Shown: positions 12,180 through 22,482 of the stretch, piece after piece
Layout: each line of letters opens with the position of its first letter
How positions within the stretch are numbered: the stretch's first letter is position 1
NCBI GenBank assembly: GCA_030737875.1
Contig: CM060911.1
Coordinates: forward strand, 90,602,599-90,666,598
Origin: Allium sativum
Lineage: Eukaryota; Streptophyta; Magnoliopsida; Asparagales; Amaryllidaceae
Length of the DNA stretch: 64,000 bases
Direction of reading: 5' to 3'
Made by a program: the position numbers and the translations under genes
The notes under the pieces: model-generated
Seen by the model: only the letters and a program-made list of their open reading frames with translations
Told to the model about the DNA's origin: nothing
Database searches by the model: none

Positions 12180-14705
12180 GTGAATTACATTTGATAACCT
12201 AGAAATAGCACTGATATTCAGAGTTAAAAAAGTGCCAAATTAAAAAACACATATATCACTGAAAAATCATCGAATACATCATTGATTAGTAAAATGCTGA
12301 ATCTACTCTTTATTCTTGCTTAACACTTGTGCTTATATATGGAAAAAAATGACATCATTTTAAAGATAAATATCTAATATGACTTCTTCCATACATTTGC
12401 ACAATGGAAAGTACCGTGCTCATTTATATGTTTATATTTATGCTAAGTAACATCAGTTGCAATCGGACAGACCCATTTAAACACACAGGCACCACATATA
12501 CATTAAAACACACGCTATAATCTTTATTTTAATTTACTTAGTAGGAAAATTTGTGTCATTTTAAATTTTCAGATATAAACTAGCCATGTTTAGCATACTT
12601 AATGATCAATTTTCATATTGGTGAAATTGAAACACATTTTTTTTTTGAACAAAATTAGTACCGCTGTATATATTTACAAAAAACCTTATTATGCTAAACA
12701 AAACACTTAGAACAAATGTTTAATGAACTATTCCTATTTCCTATGCATCCTAGTTTCCTATGTGAGGCATAATATCAACCAACAAGACTAAGCCCCTCAA
12801 CCCATCTTCTCCATGTAAAAACCGAACACAAACCAAAAGGAATAGATCTGAGAGATAACTCAAAATAAAGACAGCTTTAATTGCATGTAAAACGACCAGT
12901 AAATCATCCATTATTGTGTAAAGCTAGCATATTTGTCATAATGATAAGACGTCGCATTACCTATACGCCCCACGCATGTCACGATTATGGTCCTTTTAGC
13001 CATTATTACTCCTACTTTAAAACTATATGCGCAGCCACAGGATCAGTGTTCAACGGAGAAACGGTGCAAAACGTACATTTATTGCATGGAAATCTTGATC
13101 ACAAACGGTGTGTGTATAAACAAGGGTCTACACTGTATATCGGTGGAAACTGATGTTTTGTTGACATAGAAGTATGATAATGGTTTGGTAGCTTAGGCTA
13201 AAGCTGTATATGTTACCATCACGTAACGTCAATAGTTTAATTATATGGTCATAATACTGCTTCATGAGGAGCAACAAAGAAGAAAAAGCTAGAATCCCCT
13301 GTTTCTTCTGTAGCAAAGGACGATTTTTATAGAGTAAACAGCAAACTGTTAGTTGTTTATAGAGTAAAAAGCACACTGTTTGTTGTTTAGTCTATAAACA
13401 GGAATTACTTTCTTGTTTATAGAAAATCACTCAGAAAAAAAGGCACAGCCTCATTTTTAATCTCTTCGGCACGCTGGAACTTATATTACAAGAGCGGAAA
13501 GTAAATTAAAAAGGGGACAAAACCCCATTTTAGAGCATTTCATTGCTGCCGGAGATACTCCAAGAAGCTACTGCTAATGGCTGATATGTAATGGCTATAG
13601 CTATTTCCATCTTTCTATCATAGATAAATTATGAGAGTCTCATGTCGGTTGTGCAAATGTTTAATGCTTTATATCTTTTTATACATAAGTTGGTCGAATA
13701 CTTTTATCCCACTATCCCTTGTACAAGTTTACATATTCATTGTATCTGCCAAAGCCGATGCAACTGTTTTTTATTTAGATATGAAGCATTTCATATTGCA
13801 ATTCTCGCAACTATAATTTTTGAACCAAAAATCAAATTAAACAGTCTGCATTTCTAACTTGGTGTCAGAGCCGCCTTCAAGCTTAATAGTAATTTGTTGA
13901 TTGTGATTTGTTAAGACAACTCATCAGATTATTCTATCATCATACGAGTTTTTCTTCTTTTTCATCAGAATCTTGCTTCACTTGTGAAAGATAGTTAATT
14001 CAGATCAGGTGTGCAAAGCCATTGCACAAATACTCGACTGTACAGTCATCCTCGAGATTTTTTTAGTCAAAGATTCAAGAAAAAACATCTAAGAACTCAA
14101 CAAAATCATCAGTTTAAATACTGTGACATGAGTTATATTTTTTTAACCCAGAAAATTGGAATATATCAGCAATGAGTTATATTTTTTTGACACAGATCAG
14201 CACTCGGACAGACCCATTTAAATACTCGGACAGACCCATCAAAGAGTATAATTCAGACATAGAAGGTATACCCACTCAAGATTGAGTATGCACTACTCTT
14301 CGACTTACTGGTCACTTAAGCTTTTTAGGATCTTGGTCCTATTATTAAATGATTCTAGTGGATATTTTACGGGGACTGTCTTTTATAAGTCTACCGGCGT
14401 CACTTATGAATATCTCCCTGTGCATCCAAGAAGGATGAGATTTTGAAGAGTTCACGTGGAAAGTCTGCCGACATTCCTAGTGATTGCAATAATAGAAGTG
14501 AAAAGTTGGTGCATGAACAACTATAAAGCTCTCTTTTTCTTTCAGCATGTGTTTTGTGTTCTAAACAAATTGAAACTGGTGATATATTCCTAAAAATACA
14601 GTCAGTAGGCACTGTAAATGCAAATCTGAAACAAATCGAGCAAATCAAACAAATCTGAACCAAATCAAACACTGTAAATGCAAACGAGATATTATATTTT
14701 ACACT
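12180..14705. other. Region without recognisable gene, right of the transposase
   Basis: AT-rich. It should contain the 5' end of the CACTA element, but no terminal repeat is visible. The phrase cggacagacccattta occurs at about 12465 and 14205, with a partial copy at about 14226. cactgtaaatg occurs three times at about 14601, 14670 and 14702, the last interrupted by element 1a. Confidence 0.5.
13325..13400. repeat. Two-copy tandem repeat of about 30-31 bp
   Basis: The unit tttatagagtaaaMagca, followed by actgtt and gttg, occurs twice in a row, with a partial inverted echo (ctataaaca) immediately after. Confidence 0.6.
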
Positions 14706-14710
14706 GTAAA
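14706..14710. repeat. Target site duplication of element 1a, left copy (GTAAA)
   Basis: GTAAA directly precedes the TG of the left LTR and is repeated exactly at 29238-29242 after the terminal CA. Confidence 0.95.
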
Positions 14711-17700
14711 TGTGACGGCAAGGAATTTCGCTCGGTCCGAACCAGTCGCTAAACCGACCCAGACTGTTCGAAACGCCCTATCGTTTGAGAACAGGACAAA
14801 ACAGAACGCATACAGAAGAACATTTCATTGTATATTACAACAATGCATCAGATTACAAGAATATACAGAGTATAAATATTACACAGAAATATCAGAGATT
14901 TAAATTACATTTAAATACATAGCAGCGGAAAATAATACAATACACAACTAGAATGAGATATACGGATACAAAGCTTTCCGGATATCGTTCCAGCTGTAAA
15001 CCAGGATCCTGTGAATATAAATCTGCAAAACCAAAACTACTAGCTGCCCGTGTCAAAATAAGGGCACCCAGAGTTTAGGTTAAAACAATAAACTCCAGGT
15101 CAGTCATGTGACTGGTGTGAGAACTAAAACAGTTATTAATCTTTATTTTAAATCATTAGGTAAATCAAGGGACCACGCCGTATAACACGGAACGGGTTTC
15201 CTCCCAAGAATACCAGTGCATGAAACAAACAGCGCAATGCTAAATATAGAAAAATGAAGCTGTTATAAGACCCAGGTCCCATCACACAATGCAACGCAGT
15301 CGAGGATAGGGTTTTCCCTTATAACAGCTAAAGAATGCTTGATACGTTTAAAACAAATCATTTGATACTATTATAAGTGCATAGTGTATAAAACAACTTC
15401 AAATCATAAGTATCAATCATAGGCGGCATAAGCGCCCCATCCCACTATGTCGCCATATATAGGATTACAATTAAAACCGCAAATGTCACGTATTTGGAAA
15501 TTGGATTTCCATCTATGAACCGAGGCAAAAGATAGTCCTCAACCGATTCGAGACTGCCTAGTCCGAGTCTCAGGATCAGAGCTCGAGTGACCCTTGGATC
15601 GTCAGGGCCGGTCCACACGGAGTGGATTAAAATGCCTGAACATGCGTTTCTCCGCCCTATGGGGCGTAAACGAGCAAACTAAATGACTCCATCGGTTCGA
15701 GAACGACCGATCAATCCGAGGCGCCTCGCAACAGCAACAACCACATAAGTCAAACTCGTCAGGGCGCGTAAAACCACTGACGCCACTTCTAACTAGGAAG
15801 AAACGCATGCCCTCCCTGAGGTCCGTCTCCCGTTTTTGGTTCATACCTGGTGTGAAACACGCGAGGTAAACGTTACACAAAGCTACGCCACAAAGGCCGT
15901 GCTTTGATCATCACCACAAGACTTTGCTTTTCAACAGAAGCCTTGATCATTTGCATCTTAGCATGCCACACAGGCAAACCATCCTATGCAACCGATATCA
16001 GTCACACAGAGTGAAATCCGATGTCAGACACACAGTCCATTTACAAGTCCGTTCTGGGTCTGAACGAAACCGGGAGCACCTAGTACCCCGCATATCCATC
16101 GATCTCCAAGTACGTCTGGACGATCACTAACTGTTTCCATCTTCTTGGGTGTACAGCCCAATCAAGATCATCAGTTATCACCCAAACGACGTGAAGACCT
16201 CGGGTCTTCGACCATCGTCTTCATCTTCGACTTATCGTCGTATCAGTTATTCAGAATGGGATAAACCCGGTCTTTCCGAATAACTCGCGTATATTTTAAA
16301 TAAGTGTTACACAAACACAACATACGCCTCATTCCAATTCATTAGTCACTAACCATAAATTAATCAAGAGAATAATTCCCCAAATATTAACCCCGAAGGC
16401 CGAAACCAACATCAGATCAATATCCAGAAAACCCTTCTGCTTAGCTAACCGACAGTTAGTTTCTAAATTTCACATTCATAGGGAAAGATTCCCATTAATT
16501 TTATCAAAGATAAATTCCTGAATTTATTCTTTAATCAACTTTTGAATATCAATTCAAACTAGTCGGGATTAGCGAACCTTACCGAAGTAATCATTTGTTT
16601 TAATTTCCCAATCCCAACCTATTCATCCCATGAAGTAAAACTGGTAATACTTCATATCTAACACCACAGTGTTATCGGTAAATTCAATTACCATTTCACG
16701 TTCAAATCTAATTAAAGATTTAACTATCGCCTGGAGCAAAACTGGTGATACTCCACTTTCGATCATTTCAATCTAATTAAAGATTCATTAAAACTCCACT
16801 TAGTTTTAATCTTCGACTGGGTTAAAGAATCAGTATCATTTAAAACACGGTTCACGATAAACCCAAAATCACATTCCATTAATTATCGGGTTAAAGAACG
16901 AGTGTTATTTAAAACACTGTTCACGATAAACCCAAAAATCAATATCAATTCAATTCCAATTAAATATTATTTAATTGGTACACTTCATTAAATCTAAATA
17001 AAAAGATTTAATCTTTTCTCAACTGGGTTCAAGAACAGTGTTAGTGAAGACAGCATTCACGACAAACCCAAATCACATTCGATATTCAATACAAGGCTCT
17101 GAATAGAAAATATATCGGCTTATATTCAATATCGAATTCTACGACTAACAAATGTCGTATTGGAAATAACGATATAAATATATATATCTTTCAAATTTCC
17201 ATAACAACACCTGTATCCTCACGAATTCCAACATCGAAATATTCCGAAGACAATTTCGATTCAAATCCACTCCAATGCAATCATTGGAAATTTTGGTTAT
17301 TTTCAAAACCCTTTTCAAATTCAATTTATTTATTTAAAAATAAATAGAATTATAATTCTAGTTCAAAACTAGTTCATTTCGATAAAAATCTATTTTTATC
17401 TTTTCAAATAGGGAGTTTTTCATCCCAATTCTTCACAAATCATTTCTTATGATTTTACACAAATTATTACTATTTTTAATAATTTTATCAAGGCCTGTAC
17501 AGTCGATTTCCAACAATGGCCATCGAACTGCACTTACAGCGACCTTTTTCGAATTTGATTTGGACGTATCTCCAAATCCAACTGTTAAATTTCAAATTTC
17601 TAACCTTCTTAGAAAGCTCTTTTTGATACGAACCCAACGGTTCCGGTTTTAGGAGAATCCGACGGTCGGATCTCCCGTAATGTCCGTTTGAAAGAAATGG

Positions 17701-17949
17701 TCGAAATTCGCGAACTGCCGCGGTGCGGCGCGTTCTATTCAGGCCATTATATTATATATATAATATATATAATATATTTTTCGTCGATTTCTATTTAAAA
17801 CGAATTATATAAATAGTTTTAAATTCGTTTCAAATTCTATTTCAACTTCTATTTCAATTCAAAGCAAAATTGAATTCTTCTTTATAAATTCGTTTTAAAA
17901 TTCATTTCTATTCAATTCGAATTTCAATTCAATTTAAATTCATTTCAAT

Positions 17950-18398
17950 TCGCTTTCAATTCCATTTGAATTCGTTTTCAATTCAATTCATTTCGAAATC
18001 GTTTTCAATTCAATTCATTTCGAAATCGTTTTCAATTCATTTTGAATTCGTTTTCAATTCAATTCATTTCGAAATCGTTTTCAATTCATTTTGAATTCGT
18101 TTTCAATTCAATTCATTTCGAAATCGTTTTCAATTCAATTCATTTCGAAATCGTTTTCAATTCAATTCATTTCGAAATCGTTTTCAATTCATTTTGAATT
18201 CGTTTTCAATTCAATTCATTTCGAAATCGTTTTCAATTCATTTTGAATTCGTTTTCAATTCAATTCATTTCGAAATCGTTTTCAATTCATTTTGAATTCG
18301 TTTTCAATTCAATTCATTTCGAAATCGTTTTCAATTCATTTTGAATTCGTTTTCAATTCAATTCATCTCGAAATCGTTTTCAATTCATTTTGAATTCC
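17950..18398. repeat. 27/22-bp composite tandem array in 1a left LTR
   Basis: A 27-bp unit (tcgttttcaattcaattcat followed by ttcgaaa) alternates with a 22-bp unit (tcgttttcaattcattttga followed by at), giving much of the array a 49-bp higher-order period. Confidence 0.9.
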
Positions 18399-18494
18399 AT
18401 AAAATCGATATAAATATCGTTCACGTCAAAATGGCGTCAATCTAATCAACATGGCTTCATAAATTTCTATTTTCAAAATAGTTGTTATTATCAA

Positions 18495-18660
18495 AATATT
18501 TCGTTCAACACATGACCAATCTCAATGAATGAGTACTGTCAACACATGAACTTTTATTTTATATCGATAAAGATGTAAATTTTATTACTAAAATATTTCG
18601 TTCAACACATGACCAATCTCAATGAATGAGTACTGTCAACACATGAACTTTTATTTTATA
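18495..18660. repeat. 97-bp direct duplication in 1a left LTR
   Basis: aatatttcgttcaacacatg and the following bases (to about 70 bp) occur at 18495 and again at 18592. The same pair is found in the right LTR (about 26268-26433) and in 1b (about 56560-56730). It corresponds to the unit of the 127-bp array in element 2. Confidence 0.85.
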
Positions 18661-19318
18661 ATATTCTTTATTTTTCAAATTGGAATGAGGCCCAATCAAT
18701 TACCATATAAAGTTAATTATATGGATTTTCATACAACACATGTATATCATAGCATTGAAAGATAATCAACCATCAACCAAAGTGCACTACACTGTATAAG
18801 CATCAAATATAGATATCTAACGCTTATAACAGCCTGTCAATCAATCGATCGACATATTTAATCAATCAGGATGAGTGAACTTCAAATTTCATCCCAACAC
18901 CCGTGTGGGGTTTCAAACAATCAAACATAGATTTTATTTGTGCAGTTGGGCGATGTGTAAAATTTATCGACCCAATCAATGTCATTCAAATAAGTGTACA
19001 TAAACAAACCGTCTGGTTTGTAAATGAATATTTATTTATTCACATTCACGTTAAAAATTATATTTTTAATGATAAAACATTTTATTCCAACATACGAATT
19101 TCTATTCAATTCATTTATTCAATAAAAATGATATTTTTATTTTTCTAACATATTTTAGAAAATTTCGGCGGCATAACGGCACGATACTAGAAACGGGACA
19201 AGGCCTAGCCTTATCCCCGGTCTAGTGAAGGCCCACGCCATTCACACATCAATCAAAATCACCAAACAACCAAATTCAGATCAAATCTTATAACTAATCT
19301 ATGCAACCAAACAAACAA

Positions 19319-19335
19319 GTCCATGGTCTGTGGAC
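19319..19335. other. Conserved hairpin motif in 1a left LTR
   Basis: GTCCATGGTCTGTGGAC: a 5-bp inverted repeat (GTCCA/TGGAC) around a 7-base loop. The same motif lies at 27092-27108 (1a right LTR) and 57394-57410 (1b); element 2 has CGTCCACAAACCATGGACG at 31836-31854 and 42362-42380. Confidence 0.75.
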
Positions 19336-19411
19336 GATTGTGTCGGGTGCTACTAAGCACCGTCTGCATCCTAGTATATATATATATATAAATAGAAAAT
19401 AAATTTGAAAG

Positions 19412-19425
19412 GTGAGAATTCTCAC
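19412..19425. other. Conserved palindrome in 1a left LTR
   Basis: GTGAGAATTCTCAC is a perfect 14-bp palindrome. Counterparts are at 27181-27194 (1a right), 31728-31742 and 42252-42266 (element 2), 57495-57509 (1b) and, with a changed centre, 1768-1782 (decayed LTR). Confidence 0.8.
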
Positions 19426-19535
19426 ATATAGCTATCCTAGCTCCACGGCACTTCATTGATAGAAATCTTCATCGCTATCGCATCTTCGTCATCTTCGTTG
19501 CCCGTAGCCACTACATATGTAAAAATCGAATTTTT

Positions 19536-19820
19536 ACTATGCTATTCAATATATAAAAAAAATCGAATTTTTAGTTCAAAGTTCAATATATAAAAATCGA
19601 ATTTTTAGTTCGAAGTTCAATATATAAAAATCGAATTTTTAGTTCAAAGTTCAATATATAAAAATCGAAAAGTTCAATATATAAAAATCGAATTTTTAGT
19701 TCAAAGTTCAATATATAAAAATCGAATTTTTAGTTCAAAGTTCAATATATAAAAATCGAATTTTTAGTTCAAAGTTCAATATATAAAAATCGAATTTTTA
19801 ATTCGAAGTTCAATACATAA
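19536..19820. repeat. 34-bp tandem array in 1a left LTR
   Basis: The unit ttcaatatataaaaatcgaa followed by tttttagttcaaag repeats about eight times, one unit being shortened. The counterpart in the right LTR is at 27309-27600 and a diverged form lies in 1b at about 57620-57790. Confidence 0.9.
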
Positions 19821-20016
19821 AAATCATATTTTTATATAAATAAAAAATCTCATCTCTAGATAAATAAAAATAAAAATCTAACTTCATATCTTCATTAAAC
19901 ATCAAATAAAAAAATTCTTCATTAAAAATATGAACTTTTCCTCTACACAAATATGGTATTTTCTTTACAAGAATCCTAATCTTTTTACTATAAAAATTCT
20001 AATCATTTTACTAACA

Positions 20017-20108
20017 TAAAAATCAGTTTTTAACTTAACTTAAAAATCAGTTTTAACTTAACTTAAAAATCAGTTTTAACTTAACTAAAAAATCAGTTTT
20101 AAACCTAA
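20017..20108. repeat. 23-bp tandem array in 1a left LTR
   Basis: aaaatcagttttaacttaac units, four copies here against five in the right LTR (27797-27910). This is one of the clear differences between the two LTRs. Confidence 0.85.
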
Positions 20109-20148
20109 AATCGAAATTAAAATAAAAATAAAATACATTGAAATACTT

Positions 20149-20150
20149 AC
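20149..20150 (-). promoter_or_regulatory. Candidate splice donor in 1a left LTR leader
   Basis: On the minus strand ATACT|GTAAGTATT, an excellent match to the plant donor consensus, placed directly after the GC-rich leader and before the AT-rich repeats. The copy in the 5' LTR is at 27952-27953. Motif only. Confidence 0.45.
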
Positions 20151-20157
20151 AGTATTT

Positions 20158-20480
20158 TGAAGAGGGGGGGGGGGTCGTCTTACGTCGAACCGAGCAGCAG
20201 GGGGGGGGGGGCTGCTGCGTTCGCCTAGGGTTTGGGGTGGCGACTCCGGGCGTAGGCGGTTCGAACTTGAGGGCTTCGAGGTCTTTGAGGGGGGGTGCGG
20301 TAAGGAGTACAGGAGGAAGGGAAGAAGGAGAAGGCGGAGATCGGAGGAGGGGCGCGCCTGAGCTGCCACGCCGCGGCGGCCGATGTAGGAGGAGGCGGGT
20401 CTCTCGATTTCGATCCGCGATGGCTTTTTTTATTTTTATTTTTTTTCTTTTGAACCTGACGAATGATAGAAAGGGGGGGG
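20158..20480 (-). promoter_or_regulatory. GC-rich leader with homopolymer G runs, 1a left LTR
   Basis: A GC-rich island in an AT-rich LTR, with G runs of about 12 bases at about 20163-20174, 20200-20212 and 20473-20483 (C runs in element sense). By position it resembles the 5' untranslated leader and CpG-rich promoter-proximal part of the element. The long frames on both strands (94 and 118 codons) are by-products of its composition. Confidence 0.5.
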
Positions 20481-21442
20481 GGGCAGACGGTTAAAGGGGG
20501 AGGAGATAAGATTTTAAGATTTTTTTTTATTTAATTAATTAATTTACCACTAAAAAGCAACTTTTATTTACGACCTCTAAACGAGGCCCACCGCCTGTCG
20601 TCCATAGCGTTTTACCCCCATTCCGAACACAATGGGATATGTATCGCTAGCTGATTTGACCGTTTCGATCAGTTTCCTTTGAATTTACATTTAAATCTCT
20701 ATATTGAATTTTAAACGTACATTTCAAATTACCGGGGTCACATACTAACTAGAAAAATTCCAGAAAAATATTTTCTAGCTTCGTATTGACGATACGGTCC
20801 TAACAAAACTAGTTTCATCGAATTCTGAGACCGTTTGAAAAATGGCCCATTTCCAGTCGATTAAAATCAACTGAAACTGGTCAAATGCGTTTTCCTTTGC
20901 CACGCTCACATATTGATTCAAAAAATTATGAAATTTGAAACCTAGCAATAACTTAACATCACAGACCCAACAAAACTGGTTTCGTCGAAATCCGAGGTCG
21001 TTTGCAAAATTGCTATTTTTAAGGGCCTTATATTATATTAAAATATATTTAAATTCCACAGCGACTATTTCTAAATTTCAACTGGACATATCTCATCATT
21101 TATAAAGTGGAATCTCAGTTTCTCAACTTCGTTGGAAAGATATTCACTATTAGATTCCATTATTTTTGGTTTCACTAAAATCCGGATTGTTTTGCACCCG
21201 GTACATTCAATTGAAGTTTGAAATCGAATTATCGAACTACCGCGCCATTTTCAATTCCTTTTATAATTATATATAATTATTTTTATTCTAACGACGACGC
21301 GTATAATATATATGTTCGAATTATATTCAAAATAAATTTCTCGTCGATATTATTTAAAATAATTCATTTTAAATAATAAAAAACTCGCTAAAATTGCCAA
21401 TTTAAAAATTTTAAACTGGCCCAGATTTTCGGGTTGTTACAA

Positions 21443-21455
21443 TCTCCCCCACTTA
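21443..21455 (-). other. Polypurine tract of element 1a
   Basis: On the minus strand aagtgggggagat directly precedes the LTR start. The neighbouring ggacgaaaagttttaa is identical to the sequence before the polypurine tract of element 2. Confidence 0.9.
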
Positions 21456-21580
21456 AAACTTTTCGTCCCCGAAAAGGAACAAAGCCGAAAGTGGTTTGAT
21501 TAATCAACTCTATGTTCGATCTGGCTTCCATTCTCCAACTTTTCAGTTTCTGAGAATTCTCTAAAATTTCAAAAATTTGG

Positions 21581-21848
21581 CTAACACCCTAAATTTTCGA
21601 AAAATTTCGCCATAACCTCCCCTGCACCGGGAGCATCGGGGAATTTCAAATAGCTTCCCCGGTCCTTCAGATCTCAAAAAGAAAAAGAAAAAGCCAAGCG
21701 GCTAGCCAATAGGCTCACAAAATCATCATCACCCAAACAAAACAGGAAATTATGTAGTAAACATATACCTATTTGTCGGGCAAACAAATTTTATTCTTCG
21801 GCTCTAGCCTCCTTGCTATGACCTGTTCAATGATATATATGTATAGGC
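21581..21848 (-). other. Conserved ~250-bp block, internal copy in 1a
   Basis: In element sense it contains cattgaacaggtcatagcaagg, gcccgacaaatagg, tttgtttgggtgatgatg, ggctagccgcttggcttttt, a T-rich run, cgatgctcccgg and caggggaggttatggcgaaa. The same words in the same order occur in 1b (59537-59800) and inside both LTRs of element 2 (33103-33346 and 43630-43872). Function unknown. Confidence 0.85.
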
Positions 21849-22468
21849 AAGCAAACGCAACCAATTTTCAATACGGTTCAATATTTGATTTAATTAGGCA
21901 TAAATGGTTCAAAATTATCAAACAATTTAAACAAACAACTCAAACATCAATCCATTAGTGAATTTAACGTTTCAAATTCATAATTTTGATACATATACAA
22001 AAAATCATGTTTTGGTGCCAAATCACAACAATGTATTCTAGCTATATTAGTTTTGGTTCTCACACCTGTCTAATGGAAATATATAGAAATCCCACCTTCG
22101 AAACACGAACATAAGTTCTGATGATGATCGATCAATCATCAGAACCATCTCCGGGTGTCTAGAGTGTAATCCTATATCTATCGAGTATATTAAAATTTCA
22201 AATACACGTGGATCAGACGTATACGCAAAATCTATATATACTGGATTGTCCACCTCAATATAAATAGATAATCAAATACGAATAATTGATTTTAAATTTT
22301 CAAAACAAATTTGACTTTCATTTTTAAAAATATACTCTTCACACTCGTTCTAGGTTACTACTGATCCTATCTCTAACGAGTCATTCTAATCGGATATTAC
22401 TAATCCAATATCTGATGAATTCTTTCGTATGTTTCTAATGTGTCTTGTTCTCTGCTTTGTAAACCAAA

Positions 22469-22480
22469 GCTCTGATACCA
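22469..22480 (-). other. Primer binding site of element 1a (initiator Met tRNA)
   Basis: On the minus strand TGGTATCAGAGC, complementary to the 3' end of plant initiator tRNA-Met, two bases inside the end of the 5' LTR. Confidence 0.95.
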
Positions 22481-22482
22481 AC

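Larger units (their letters stand above)
14711..21442 (-). repeat. Element 1a 3' LTR (6732 bp)
   Basis: Bounded by TG at 14711 and CA at 21441-21442 on the plus strand. In element sense it holds, in order: a U3-like part sharing acgaaac(t)agtttTgt-type blocks with element 2; a GC-rich leader with G/C runs (20158-20480); a splice-donor motif; 23-bp and 34-bp arrays; a palindrome and hairpin; a 97-bp duplication; a 27-bp array; a gatccgac-type palindromic box; and a long 3' part ending CCGTCACA. Open frames of 60-118 codons inside it recur in the other LTRs and have no protein resemblance. Confidence 0.95.
21443..22482 (-). mobile_element. Internal region of element 1a (1040 bp, non-coding)
   Basis: In element sense it runs from the primer site through a leader that resembles the start of the element 2 internal region (ataggatcagta-type words), then about 400 bp of AT-rich unique DNA, then a conserved block of about 250 bp (21581-21848), then the polypurine tract. 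The longest minus-strand frame (22253-22047, 68 codons) has a longer counterpart in 1b (60201-59917) that shares its first 20-odd residues but then diverges by frameshifts, so it is not supported as a gene. Confidence 0.9.

Noticed and set aside
10691..12183. Plus-strand frames of 60-96 codons opposite the transposase
   Set aside because: They are antisense shadows of the TNP2 exon.
13860..13871. TGGTGTCAGAGC, one base from the Met primer site, possibly a copia LTR edge
   Set aside because: No LTR pair, coding region or polypurine tract nearby; a 12-base near match alone is weak.
15602..15880. 92-codon minus-strand frame repeated at 23374-23652, with shorter versions at 53611 and 61321
   Set aside because: Repeated because the LTRs are repeated. 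It reads the same strand as the element, but has no known domain and changes length among copies.
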